Assembly (NCBI GenBank): GCA_963667005.1
Contig: OY762937.1
Coordinates: 1,488,001-1,552,000, forward strand
Origin: G963662605 sp963667005
Lineage (GTDB): Bacteria > Bacteroidota > Ignavibacteria > Ignavibacteriales > Ignavibacteriaceae
Direction of reading: 5' to 3'
Length of the DNA stretch: 64,000 nt
A program made the translations under genes and the position numbers. Below the pieces are notes generated by a model. The model saw only the letters and a program-made list of their open reading frames with translations, was not told where the DNA came from and ran no database searches. Position 1 is the first letter of the stretch. The number at the start of each line of letters is the position of its first letter. Below are positions 19,078-27,071 of this stretch, piece after piece.

Positions 19078-19078
19078 A

Positions 19079-19807
19079 TTATTTCCGCGAATGATTTTCC
19101 AATTTTTGAACAAGCGGGATTAAAATGGAGTCTTCAATCAGCGAATGAATGTGGAGGTCGTGTTCAAGTTCAAATAATTTTAATAGAATGCTTCTGCGGA
19201 TTTTTTTATCGTTCTTCGGCGGCATGTATTTAACCAGAAGGTTTTTTATATCCGTCAATTTTTCTTCAATGTCGTCGTGATGTTCTTTGTATTCCGTAAC
19301 CGAATAATTTCCCAGTGAAACGCCGGAATTATTTTTTACCGTCGAACGATACAAATTAATGACGTATGGGAATACGGTCTCATTCTCGTAGTTGAGATGC
19401 GTGGTTAGTTCGGCGAGGTACTCGGAAAAGAATTTCTCAAGGAGCTTCACTTCCGGCGAGTTGTTCTTCTTTGCAAGTTTCGCAATATCAGATGCTAATG
19501 ACGGATATTTGTCGTCAAGATAATAGCTATGGCAATTTTTCAAGTACCGTAAAATCGTCTGGATATCGTCGAATGTGTATTCTGACTTCGGCTCATAAAT
19601 AAAACCGTTAAAAAGGTTCGAGAAGGTTAAGAAAATATCGGGATTGATAGAGTTTTCAGAGCATATTTCTTTTACGGTCTTTTCCTGTACGGCAAGGTTA
19701 ATACCAAAATGCTCAAGCATCAAAATAAAATAAAAATTGCTCAATAGAACATCAGACATCTTCATGTCGGAAGTGATTTGCGTCAACTTTGATGTGTATA
19801 AAGCCAT
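19079..19807 (-). CDS. Hemerythrin-like (HHE) protein with ScdA_N-like N-terminus
   Basis: A 242-residue protein. The C-terminal two thirds carry a hemerythrin-type four-helix bundle with candidate di-iron ligands His93, His137 and Glu141, His176/177, His216 and Glu225 (EHHDDIEEKL, EHDLHIHSLIEDSILIP). The N-terminus (MLEHFGINLAVQEKTVKEIC) resembles the ScdA/YtfE (Ric) N-domain, but the family's tandem Cys segment is replaced by AVQE. YtfE-type proteins repair iron-sulfur clusters under nitrosative stress; other hemerythrin domains sense O2 or NO. The adjacent coupled LuxR-type gene suggests a sensing role. AGGAT precedes the ATG. It is divergent from a cytochrome c gene. Confidence 0.78.
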   Translation of the reverse strand: MALYTSKLTQITSDMKMSDVLLSNFYFILMLEHFGINLAVQEKTVKEICSENSINPDIFLTFSNLFNGFIYEPKSEYTFDDIQTILRYLKNCHSYYLDDKYPSLASDIAKLAKKNNSPEVKLLEKFFSEYLAELTTHLNYENETVFPYVINLYRSTVKNNSGVSLGNYSVTEYKEHHDDIEEKLTDIKNLLVKYMPPKNDKKIRRSILLKLFELEHDLHIHSLIEDSILIPLVQKLENHSRK

Positions 19808-19906
19808 ATTATCCTATAATTTTTTGGTACGACTACTGTTTTTATTTAGATTGCTTGTAATATACTTAAAATTTTGCATTGTGTTCAACCATTCAAAACA
19901 ACAATC

Positions 19907-20209
19907 ATGAAGTATCACCGGTTCCCGTTCCTAATAGCTGCTGCCTTATTAATGATTATTTGTCACGGGTGTTCTCTGTTTTCAAGAGCTCCGGAGACCA
20001 ATGTTGCAGTTCCTGTTACAGGAGAAAAGCTGTATTTGGCTAAATGCGGAGGCTGCCATGAACTTTATGCTCCCGGCAAACATACGGCAGATGATTGGGG
20101 CAGGTGGGTGGAGGCAATGCAGGTCCGCTCAAAGATAACCGATTATGAAAAAAATCTAATCAAAGACTATCTTCGGAGCAATGCCAAAGACTCATTCCGC
20201 TATCATTGA
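19907..20209 (+). CDS. Small monoheme c-type cytochrome (exported)
   Basis: A 100-residue protein from the ATG at 19907, which gives a clean export signal (MKYHRFPFLIAAALLMIICH). A longer reading from 19874 would add an unlikely hydrophilic extension. It contains a single haem-binding CGGCH and a downstream Met (EAMQVRSKIT) as possible axial ligand. A Cys at the end of the signal (CHGC-SLF) might be lipidated, though the lipobox is not canonical. It is probably a periplasmic or membrane-bound electron carrier; the partner is unknown. It is transcribed away from the hemerythrin-like gene, sharing a 99-bp intergenic region. Confidence 0.75.
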   Translation: MKYHRFPFLIAAALLMIICHGCSLFSRAPETNVAVPVTGEKLYLAKCGGCHELYAPGKHTADDWGRWVEAMQVRSKITDYEKNLIKDYLRSNAKDSFRYH

Positions 20210-20339
20210 GTACCGCAATATTTTTTGAATATTTTTGCAAAATATTGCATAAAACTCTTTTCGCATCTTTGATTCTCAACGAAAAAAAACGATATTCGTA
20301 ATTCAATAAAATATTTTTTTATGTGATTTAGGAAATACT

Positions 20340-21221
20340 ATGTTTCAAGGTACCGGAACGGCGTTACTTACACCATTTTTAGAAGACCTCAGCGTTGATT
20401 ACAGCTCGCTGAAAAAGCTGGTTGAAGACCAGATTGCCGGCGGTGTAAGTGCACTTATTGTGTTGGGCACAACAGGGGAAGCATCGGTTATTACTATTGA
20501 AGAAAGAAGAAAAATAATTGAGACCGTGTTGGAAGTCAATAATAAACGGGCTAAGGTTATTATCGGTACCGGTGCAAATGATACGATGAAAGTTGTGGCG
20601 CTCAATAAAATTGCAGAAGAGTATCCTGTGGATGGTGTACTTATTGTTAACCCGTATTACAACAAAACAACTCAAGCCGGACTTGTTACTCATTATAAAT
20701 ACATTTCCGAGCGTACATCATTACCGATATTGCTATATAATGTTCCTTCACGTACAGCAATGAATGTGCTGCCTGAAACCATTTTGAAAATTCACGACGA
20801 ATGTAAAAATGTTGTTGCTGTTAAGGAAGCTTGCGCAGATATTTCACAGATAGCAAGACTGTGCGCTCTAAAACCTGATTCATTGCATGTCATTTCCGGA
20901 AACGATGATCAAACACTTCCGATTATGTCGTTGGGCGGAGAAGGTGTTATTTCCGTTTTCTCCAACGCGTATCCGGCAGCTATGTCTTCAATTACAACTG
21001 CTTTATTGCAGGGTGATTACAAAAAAGGGAAAGAACTGCACAACAAATATCTGAAGATGATGAACCTTCTTTTTGTTGAGACAAGTCCAATACCTATTAA
21101 ATATGTTGCGTCTCTTCGCGGCCTGTGCAAAAATGTAGTTCGTCTGCCGCTTGTTCCGACTACGGAAGCCACAGAAAAAGTTTTACGGGCAGAGCATGAA
21201 TATCTTATGGAGACGAAATAA
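20340..21221 (+). CDS. dapA: 4-hydroxy-tetrahydrodipicolinate synthase
   Basis: A 293-residue TIM-barrel aldolase that condenses pyruvate with aspartate semialdehyde, the first committed step of lysine/DAP synthesis. Schiff-base Lys162 lies in VAVKEA, catalytic Tyr133 in LYNVPSRT and the substrate loop GTTGE at 43-47, all intact. Length is standard. AGGAAATACT precedes the ATG. It opens a lysine/DAP cluster: dapB starts immediately after its stop (TAA-ATG), followed by dapH, lysC, an acetyl-DAP deacetylase and asd. Confidence 0.97.
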   Translation: MFQGTGTALLTPFLEDLSVDYSSLKKLVEDQIAGGVSALIVLGTTGEASVITIEERRKIIETVLEVNNKRAKVIIGTGANDTMKVVALNKIAEEYPVDGVLIVNPYYNKTTQAGLVTHYKYISERTSLPILLYNVPSRTAMNVLPETILKIHDECKNVVAVKEACADISQIARLCALKPDSLHVISGNDDQTLPIMSLGGEGVISVFSNAYPAAMSSITTALLQGDYKKGKELHNKYLKMMNLLFVETSPIPIKYVASLRGLCKNVVRLPLVPTTEATEKVLRAEHEYLMETK

Positions 21222-21866
21222 ATGAAGTATGGAATTATCGGCGCCTCCGGAAAGATGGGCAAAGAAATCCGTGGAGTATTTGACGAAGCAGGTCATACGT
21301 GTGTGTACACGTATGATATAGAAGGTGAAATGCACCGGGATACTCCGGAGGTAATTATTGATTTTTCGTTACCGGTCGTGTTTCCTAAAACTATTGAGGT
21401 TATAAAGAAGTTTAAATGTGCTCTTATCATGGGTACCACCGGACTGAACGCTGAACAGCTTTCGCAAATACAGGAATTGGGCAAAGAAGTACCGGTCGTG
21501 CAGTCGTTCAATTATTCCATTGGGATTCAACTGCTCTTGCAATGCATTGAAAAAGTAAAAGGGCAGGTAGAGGACTGGGACGTTGAAATTACAGAGACAC
21601 ATCACCGTTTTAAAAAAGATAAACCTTCCGGTACTGCTATCATGATGAAACAGGCGTTAGGTCAGGACGTTCCCGTTTCGTCATTACGTTTGGGCGGTGT
21701 TGCCGGAGAACACAATATTTATTTCAGCGGACTGGGCGAAACCCTTACCTTAAGCCATACTGCACTTTCACGCAGAACTTTTGCTGAAGGTGCTTTAAAG
21801 GCTGCGCAGTTTGTTGAAAATAAGAAAAACGGATTCTTTACGTTCCGTGATGTGATGGCTGGTTAA
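21222..21866 (+). CDS. dapB: 4-hydroxy-tetrahydrodipicolinate reductase (short form)
   Basis: A 214-residue NAD(P)H-dependent reductase, shorter than the roughly 270 residues of the E. coli enzyme but with all the essentials: the dinucleotide motif GASGKMGKE near the N-terminus, GTTGL, and the catalytic ETHHRFKKDKPSGTA segment (His127-His128, Lys134). The shortening lies mainly in the first domain between the nucleotide loop and residue 60. It converts the dapA product to tetrahydrodipicolinate. Its ATG directly follows the dapA stop, so translation is coupled. Confidence 0.95.
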   Translation: MKYGIIGASGKMGKEIRGVFDEAGHTCVYTYDIEGEMHRDTPEVIIDFSLPVVFPKTIEVIKKFKCALIMGTTGLNAEQLSQIQELGKEVPVVQSFNYSIGIQLLLQCIEKVKGQVEDWDVEITETHHRFKKDKPSGTAIMMKQALGQDVPVSSLRLGGVAGEHNIYFSGLGETLTLSHTALSRRTFAEGALKAAQFVENKKNGFFTFRDVMAG

Positions 21867-21897
21867 TTAAAAATTCGAAAATAGAGAAGATTGCAAT

Positions 21898-22599
21898 ATG
21901 GATTCATATGAAATAATTAATTTTATCGCGAACGCAAAGAAGAAAACACCTGTAAAAGTCTACTTGAAAGGTGAACTCGACAAGGTTGATTTCGGTAATT
22001 TGGAATTTTTCGGAACTTCGAATTTTGGGATTCTGTTTTGTGAATTAGCAGAGTTTGAAGCTTTGCTCGCAAATAATAAAGAAGCGATTGCCGCGCATAA
22101 GTTTGAAAACGACAGACGCAATTCGGCGGTACCTCTTGCAAATTACTCGAAGTACAATGCAAGAATTGAGCCGGGTGCAATAATCCGTGATATGGTTGAT
22201 ATAGGAACTGGATGCGTTATTATGATGGGTGCGGTTATTAATATCGGTGCAGTTATTGGCGACCGCACGATGATTGATATGAATACCGTAGTTGGCGGAA
22301 GAGCAATTGTCGGAAAAGACTGCCACATTGGAGCAGGATCGGTTTTGGCAGGAGTTATCGAGCCTCCGAGTGCGGCTCCGGTTATTATTGGTGACAATGT
22401 CGTTATGGGTGCTAATGCGGTTGTCCTCGAAGGTGTTAAGGTCGGAAGCGGTTCTGTTGTTGCCGCCGGTTCAATTGTTATTGCAGATGTGCCTGAAAAT
22501 GTAGTTGTCGCAGGTGTTCCTGCAAAGATCATCAAAAAAGTTGATGATAAGACAAAATCCAAAACGATATTGATTGATGCCTTGCGAAATTTAGAATAA
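21898..22599 (+). CDS. dapH: Tetrahydrodipicolinate N-acetyltransferase
   Basis: A 233-residue protein: an N-terminal helical domain (about residues 1-85), then a left-handed beta-helix of hexapeptide repeats (for example GTGCVIMMGAVINIGAVIG and GDNVVMGANAVVLEG) and a C-terminal helix. This is the architecture of DapH, which acetylates tetrahydrodipicolinate, rather than the succinyltransferase DapD. It defines the acetylated branch of DAP synthesis, matching the deacetylase encoded further down. The start ATG is 31 nt after dapB. Confidence 0.94.
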   Translation: MDSYEIINFIANAKKKTPVKVYLKGELDKVDFGNLEFFGTSNFGILFCELAEFEALLANNKEAIAAHKFENDRRNSAVPLANYSKYNARIEPGAIIRDMVDIGTGCVIMMGAVINIGAVIGDRTMIDMNTVVGGRAIVGKDCHIGAGSVLAGVIEPPSAAPVIIGDNVVMGANAVVLEGVKVGSGSVVAAGSIVIADVPENVVVAGVPAKIIKKVDDKTKSKTILIDALRNLE

Positions 22600-22640
22600 A
22601 TTTTAAATTGTAAGTTCAGAAATAATTATTTAGGAATATT

Positions 22641-23879
22641 TTGATTAAAGCAAAACCGATAGCCAAGCAGAATGCAGTTTTAAGGAAAACCGTAGTTCAC
22701 AAGTACGGAGGCAGCTCTGTTGCCGATCCCGAAAAGATCATGAACATTGCGAAAAAAATTACGGCACGTATTAAGCAGGGTTATAAAGTTGTCGTCGTTG
22801 TCTCTGCAATGGGTAAAACAACGGATAATCTGATTAAACTTGCCAAGCAGGTAAATGAAAATCCTGATCCGCGCGAATTAGATATGCTTATGGTTACGGG
22901 CGAGCAAGTGTCTGCGGCATTGCTCTCTATGGCATTGCAGAAACAACGCATAAAGAGTAAATCACTGAATGCGTATCAGGCACATATTCAAACTATCGGA
23001 AAGTTTACTGAAGCTAAGATTAAAGACTTCGACCGCGCGAAACTTATCGGTCTGTTGCAAAACCATGACGCTATAGTTGTGACCGGTTTTCAGGGTGTGA
23101 ACCCGGAAGGTGAAATTACCACGCTCGGAAGAGGCGGTTCAGATACTTCTGCGGTTGCGCTTGCGGCTGCGCTTGGTGTACCTTGCGAAATTTACAGCGA
23201 TGTTGCCGGTATTTACACTACCGATCCGAAACTGTATCCTCAGGCAAAGAAAATTTCGCAAATCACTTATGACGAAATGCTTGAACTCGCCGCTTCGGGT
23301 GCAAAAGTTTTGCACAGCCGTTCGGTTGAGGTTGCTAAGAGATTTAATATTAAGATTTATTGTGGCTCATCATTTTCCAATGAAAAAGGAAGTTATGTCG
23401 TGAATGAAGATATGATCATTGAAAAAACCGTTGTTACCGGACTGTCTGCTATGGATAATCAAACACAGGTGCATATCAGAAAATTGCCTGTTGACTATTC
23501 GTTGGTACGCGAGGTATTCAAAAAGTTTGCCTCAGCCGGTTTGAACGTTGACATGATTTCTATTATTGACAACGGCATTGATCTTGCCTTGTCGTTTACC
23601 ATTGTTGAAGAAAAGAAAAAGCATTTACAAACTGCGATTAAACGTGCATTGAAAGACTTACGCGGATATGATATCGAGTACAATTCGGGTTATGTGAAAG
23701 TATCCGTTGTAGGCGTTGGAATGAAGACGAATGTCGGCGTTGCTGCTGATTTCTTCGGCGCGTTGAAGAATATCCCGATCCGTTTAGTAACTACATCTGA
23801 AATTATTATTTCGTGCCTTGTGGAATCGAAATATAAACAGGAAGCAGTTACCGCATTGGCAAAGAAATTTAAATTATAA
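22641..23879 (+). CDS. lysC: Aspartate kinase
   Basis: A 412-residue monofunctional aspartokinase. The kinase domain starts at VHKYGGSSVAD (Lys21 and following) and includes the TTLGRGGSDTSAVALAAAL substrate motif and YTTDPK. Two C-terminal ACT domains (about residues 265-410) suggest feedback control by lysine and/or threonine. The start is TTG at 22641 with AGGA six bases upstream; the first ATG in frame lies well inside the kinase domain. It supplies aspartyl phosphate to the neighbouring asd and dap genes. It is in the same operon as dapABH, 41 nt after dapH. Confidence 0.96.
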   Translation: MIKAKPIAKQNAVLRKTVVHKYGGSSVADPEKIMNIAKKITARIKQGYKVVVVVSAMGKTTDNLIKLAKQVNENPDPRELDMLMVTGEQVSAALLSMALQKQRIKSKSLNAYQAHIQTIGKFTEAKIKDFDRAKLIGLLQNHDAIVVTGFQGVNPEGEITTLGRGGSDTSAVALAAALGVPCEIYSDVAGIYTTDPKLYPQAKKISQITYDEMLELAASGAKVLHSRSVEVAKRFNIKIYCGSSFSNEKGSYVVNEDMIIEKTVVTGLSAMDNQTQVHIRKLPVDYSLVREVFKKFASAGLNVDMISIIDNGIDLALSFTIVEEKKKHLQTAIKRALKDLRGYDIEYNSGYVKVSVVGVGMKTNVGVAADFFGALKNIPIRLVTTSEIIISCLVESKYKQEAVTALAKKFKL

Positions 23880-24004
23880 AACACACTTTGCCGGCATCTG
23901 TTTAAACTATTTATCTCAATATTCTCCTCTTCAGTCATGAGCTAACCGGTTGTGCAAGCTGTCGGCATGGCATAGATATATCCATAGGTAAAATCAGTAT
24001 ATAT

Positions 24005-25114
24005 ATGAATACGCTATCACCGGTTGAACTCCGGCATAAACTGCACCAGACCCCAGAACTCATGTTTCAGGAGTTCGAGACGACCCGTTTATTGCTTGAG
24101 GCAATCGGAACAATACCCAAACTCAATATCCATCGGCCGACTCCTACAGGACTTGTAGCCGAGTACAGAGTTAATGATGGTGACTACCTTCTCTTCCGCG
24201 CAGATATTGACGCTCTGCCCATAAAAGAAGATACGGGATTGGAATTTGCTTCGAAGAACGACTGCATGCACGCTTGCGGCCATGATGTGCATGCTTCCGT
24301 GCTATTCGGATTTCTTCAGAAGGTTGTAGAAGAAAACGTTGACCAGAATATGCTGTTCCTGTTTCAACCCGGTGAAGAGGGCGGGGGCGGAGCAAAATCG
24401 GTTATTGATACCGGCATATTTGATAAGTACTCTATCCGCCATGCATTTGCTTTGCATGTCAGCGATGATTATCCGATAGGCACGATTGCTTCAACACCCG
24501 GTACGTTATTCGCGGCTGCAATTGAGTTGGATATAATAATTCATGGTAAACAAGCGCATGTTGCATTTCCTGAAAGAGGAATTAACGCGCTTGTGGCACT
24601 ACGGAAATTTTTAGATGATAGCGACGCGATCGTTGACTCGTATGATGAGCCGGTCCTGTTTGGATGCGGCAAAGTTACATCGGGAACAATCCGCAACATC
24701 ATTCCCGCTATGGCAAAAGCCGAGTGCACGATTCGTGCATTAAGCGTCGAAACTTTAAATGATATGATTGAAAGGTTTGTAGAAGCCTTGCAAAATATTT
24801 CTGAGGAGATGGGTGTCCGGTTTGAGCTGAATCAAAATGCGCCATACACTGAGGTGCAGATCAATGATTCACTCTACGGACTCTGTAAAAAAGATTTGAG
24901 CGCAGCATTCCAATTCGTTGATTGCGGTTACAAAATGACAGCTGAGGATTTCGGGTTATTCTCAAGAACTTATCCGTCATTCATGGCTTGGCTTGGCACC
25001 TCAAAAGGCGAACACTACGGACTGCATACACCAAAGTTCTTTCCTCCGGATGAAGCAATTCAAAAAGGTATTGAAGCTTTCTCCTGTATGCTGAAAGCCG
25101 TGACAAAAAAATAA
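24005..25114 (+). CDS. N-acetyldiaminopimelate deacetylase-like M20 amidohydrolase
   Basis: A 369-residue M20D metallopeptidase-fold amidohydrolase with the metal ligands in HACGHDVH (about residues 89-96) and EEGGGG (catalytic Glu124/125), a dimerisation domain in the middle, and a C-terminal His ligand region (YGLHTPKF). Family relatives deacylate N-acetyl-amino acids, hippurate or N-acetyl-DAP. Its position between lysC and asd in a cluster containing dapH makes N-acetyl-L,L-diaminopimelate the best substrate guess. The aminotransferase of this branch, dapF and lysA are not in the window. Confidence 0.88.
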   Translation: MNTLSPVELRHKLHQTPELMFQEFETTRLLLEAIGTIPKLNIHRPTPTGLVAEYRVNDGDYLLFRADIDALPIKEDTGLEFASKNDCMHACGHDVHASVLFGFLQKVVEENVDQNMLFLFQPGEEGGGGAKSVIDTGIFDKYSIRHAFALHVSDDYPIGTIASTPGTLFAAAIELDIIIHGKQAHVAFPERGINALVALRKFLDDSDAIVDSYDEPVLFGCGKVTSGTIRNIIPAMAKAECTIRALSVETLNDMIERFVEALQNISEEMGVRFELNQNAPYTEVQINDSLYGLCKKDLSAAFQFVDCGYKMTAEDFGLFSRTYPSFMAWLGTSKGEHYGLHTPKFFPPDEAIQKGIEAFSCMLKAVTKK

Positions 25115-25155
25115 AAGAGTTTTATAATTAATAACAAATACAAAGAATACAAACT

Positions 25156-26199
25156 ATGAGCACAAACAAAATCTCTGTCGGAGTCCTCGGTGCCACGGGC
25201 AGCGTGGGACAGAAATTCATTCAGCTATTAAACAACCATCCTTATTTTGAGGTAAAGGAAGTCGCGGCTTCAGATCGCAGCGCGGGTAAATTCTATAAAG
25301 ATGCAGCAAACTGGATATTATCAGAAACGATTCCGGCACACGTTGCTAACTTGACGGTTCTCAACACCGATGCGGATTTTCAGAGCAAAGTACTTTTCTC
25401 CGGAATGGACGCTTCAGTCGCCGGTGAAATTGAAAGCGCTCTTGCACAAAAAGGATATATCATTGTTTCGAATTCCAAGAATCACCGCTGGGATCCCGAT
25501 GTCCCGTTGTTGATCCCCGAAGTTAATCCCGATCACCTTGATCTGGTTAGATCACAGAAATACGGCACAGGAGCGATTGTGACCAATCCGAATTGTTCAA
25601 CAATCGGTATGATGCTCGCACTGAAACCGCTTCACGATGCTTTCGGTATCGAAGTAGTTAACGTAGTTACCATGCAGGCTCTTTCCGGCGCCGGTTATCC
25701 GGGTGTTTCGAGTCTCGATATTATTGATAACGTTATTCCGTTTATTGGCGGTGAAGAAGTAAAGCTCGAAAGCGAACCGAAAAAGATTTTTGGAAAATTA
25801 GTCGGTGGACAAATTGAATTAGCCGACATTAAGATCAGTGCTTCGACAAACCGCGTCGCGGTTGTTGACGGGCATCTTGAATCTGTTCAGGTCAAATTGA
25901 AGAAGAAAGCAACTCCGGAAGAAATTATCAAAGCGTGGGTTGAGTTCAGAAGCGAACCGCAGAAATTGAATCTGCCTTTTGCGCCAGTTCAGCCGATTCA
26001 TTATTTCCATGAGAATAAATATCCCCAGCCGAGATTGCACCGCAATATTGATAAAGGTATGGCGGCAGCAGTCGGAAGATTACGTGAATGTAATATTTTT
26101 GATTACAAATTCTCCGTGCTCTCGCACAACACCGTTCGCGGTGCAGCAGGCGGAGCGATCCTTTGCGCAGAATTGATGAAAGCAAAGGGACTTCTCTAG
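25156..26199 (+). CDS. asd: Aspartate-semialdehyde dehydrogenase
   Basis: A 347-residue NADPH-dependent enzyme: N-terminal dinucleotide motif GATGSVGQKF (11-20), active-site Cys147 in TNPNCSTI, GAGYPG loop, and the C-terminal His-containing SHNTVRGAAGGA. It reduces aspartyl phosphate from the upstream aspartokinase to aspartate semialdehyde, the substrate of DapA. Last gene of the lysine/threonine precursor cluster; a repeat-rich non-coding region follows. Confidence 0.96.
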   Translation: MSTNKISVGVLGATGSVGQKFIQLLNNHPYFEVKEVAASDRSAGKFYKDAANWILSETIPAHVANLTVLNTDADFQSKVLFSGMDASVAGEIESALAQKGYIIVSNSKNHRWDPDVPLLIPEVNPDHLDLVRSQKYGTGAIVTNPNCSTIGMMLALKPLHDAFGIEVVNVVTMQALSGAGYPGVSSLDIIDNVIPFIGGEEVKLESEPKKIFGKLVGGQIELADIKISASTNRVAVVDGHLESVQVKLKKKATPEEIIKAWVEFRSEPQKLNLPFAPVQPIHYFHENKYPQPRLHRNIDKGMAAAVGRLRECNIFDYKFSVLSHNTVRGAAGGAILCAELMKAKGLL

Positions 26200-26220
26200 A
26201 ATATAGACTCTTGGCAATTT

Positions 26221-26316
26221 GAGGCCGTCTTAAAAGTTGGTAATAGAACGCGGATGACACTGATAACACAGATTTCCACGGATTATCTTTATAAAAATAA
26301 CTTTTGAGATGGCCTC
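26221..26316. repeat. Short TIR element (MITE-like, 96 bp)
   Basis: Imperfect 18-bp terminal inverted repeats (GAGGCCGTCTTAAAAGTT at the left, AACTTTTGAGATGGCCTC at the right) flank a core with the periodic ACGGAT/ACAGAT-type sequence around 26249-26285. No coding capacity. The structure is seen directly; mobility is inferred. Confidence 0.6.
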
Positions 26317-26355
26317 TTTATTTCAAATTCGAACAAGAAATAGATTTGCTGCTAA

Positions 26356-26439
26356 GTCGCATAGCGACGAAATATGTGTAGCCGTGGGTTTCAACCCACG
26401 GAAAGAGTAGCACAACAAAATCCAAGCCCCTTTAGGGGC
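26356..26439 (+). repeat. Three-hairpin REP module, copy 1
   Basis: Hairpin a GTCGC-ATA-GCGAC (26356-26368), 9 bases, then GTAG followed by the 20-bp palindrome CCGTGGGTTTCAACCCACGG (26382-26401), 24 bases, then hairpin c GCCCC-TTTA-GGGGC (26426-26439). The GTAG foot next to a palindrome is the hallmark of REP elements mobilised by RAYT transposases. Confidence 0.75.
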
Positions 26440-26480
26440 GACACACAAGAGGATAGTAAACAAGATATAGGTTTTATCTT

Positions 26481-26510
26481 CCTAACCCATGCGTTAACAC
26501 ATGGGTTAGG
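26481..26510 (+). repeat. CCTAACC/GGTTAGG hairpin, uninterrupted
   Basis: An 11-bp perfect stem, CCTAACCCATG paired with CATGGGTTAGG, with an 8-base loop CGTTAACA. It lies between REP module copies 1 and 2. A diverged copy with an insertion is at 26963-27019. Confidence 0.7.
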
Positions 26511-26554
26511 AAATAGAACTCATTCAGATTTTATTCCTGAAAAAATTCTATATC

Positions 26555-26637
26555 GCCCCGAATGGGGCTTTTTTATTTTTATGCTACTATACCCCCGGTT
26601 GAAACCGAGGGCTACAGCTAAGCTGTCGCTCCGCGAC
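26555..26637 (-). repeat. Three-hairpin REP module, copy 2 (inverted)
   Basis: The same order as copy 1 on the opposite strand: GTCGC-GGA-GCGAC type hairpin (26625-26637), 9 bases, GTAG plus palindrome CCCTCGGTTTCAACCGGGGG (26592-26611), 23 bases, GCCCC/GGGGC hairpin (26555-26568). Stem positions 3 and 5 differ from copy 1 but remain paired. The GGGGC hairpin followed by TTTTTT on the plus strand may also terminate transcription from asd. Confidence 0.75.
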
Positions 26638-26778
26638 TAAAGAGAAAGATTCAGTTGTTGCTGTGCGATAAAAGCGCAAAACACAGATGGCGTAGGGTCA
26701 ATTTTTCCAAGGTCATCTATTGGCCCTTTTTATCATTAAACCAACCTCATAGCATTCACAGTAAAACCGGCGTTCAAT

Positions 26779-26862
26779 GTCGCGTAGCGACTATATAGCT
26801 GTAGCCGTGGGTTTCAACCCACGGAAAGGGTTGCACGACAAAATCAGAGCCCCTTTAGGGGC
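26779..26862 (+). repeat. Three-hairpin REP module, copy 3
   Basis: GTCGC-GTA-GCGAC (26779-26791), 9 bases, GTAG plus CCGTGGGTTTCAACCCACGG (26805-26824), 24 bases, GCCCC-TTTA-GGGGC (26849-26862). Same orientation, spacers and hairpins as copy 1, with divergent linker sequence. Confidence 0.75.
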
Positions 26863-26893
26863 GGCATAGATGAGTAATATTTGACTATTATGT

Positions 26894-26914
26894 GGTCGGG
26901 AATAAATCCCGACC
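26894..26914 (-). repeat. Second GTAG-footed palindrome
   Basis: GGTCGGGA/TCCCGACC forms an 8-bp stem around a 5-base loop. On the minus strand it is preceded by TTTGTAG, so GTAG abuts the palindrome as in the three-hairpin modules, with a different stem. Probably a second REP family. Confidence 0.6.
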
Positions 26915-26962
26915 TACAAATACAGATATGTGATGTTGATAACATAATGAAGAGATTCCATT

Positions 26963-27019
26963 CCTAACCAGGGGTTAACCTGCCCGCCTTTCGGCGTTCG
27001 GGCTGGCCCTTGGGTTAGG
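26963..27019 (+). repeat. CCTAACC/GGTTAGG hairpin interrupted by a GC-rich palindrome
   Basis: The outer arms CCTAACC and GGTTAGG and the inner GGGGTTAACC match the intact hairpin type at 26481-26510. A 26-base palindromic segment (26981-27006; TGCCCGCC...GGCGTTCGGGC) splits its right half, which looks like an insertion into the loop. Confidence 0.6.
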
Positions 27020-27071
27020 AAGATAGGAGCTGCCGATTACATACTGGAATATGTTATGTCAAATATGAGCA

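Noticed and set aside
26374..26640. Frame of 88 codons in the repeat field
   Set aside because: Made of REP module and hairpin sequence read through; not protein-like.
26356..27019. Possible CRISPR array
   Set aside because: Repeats are palindromic modules at irregular spacing and mixed orientation, with no uniform spacers and no cas genes.
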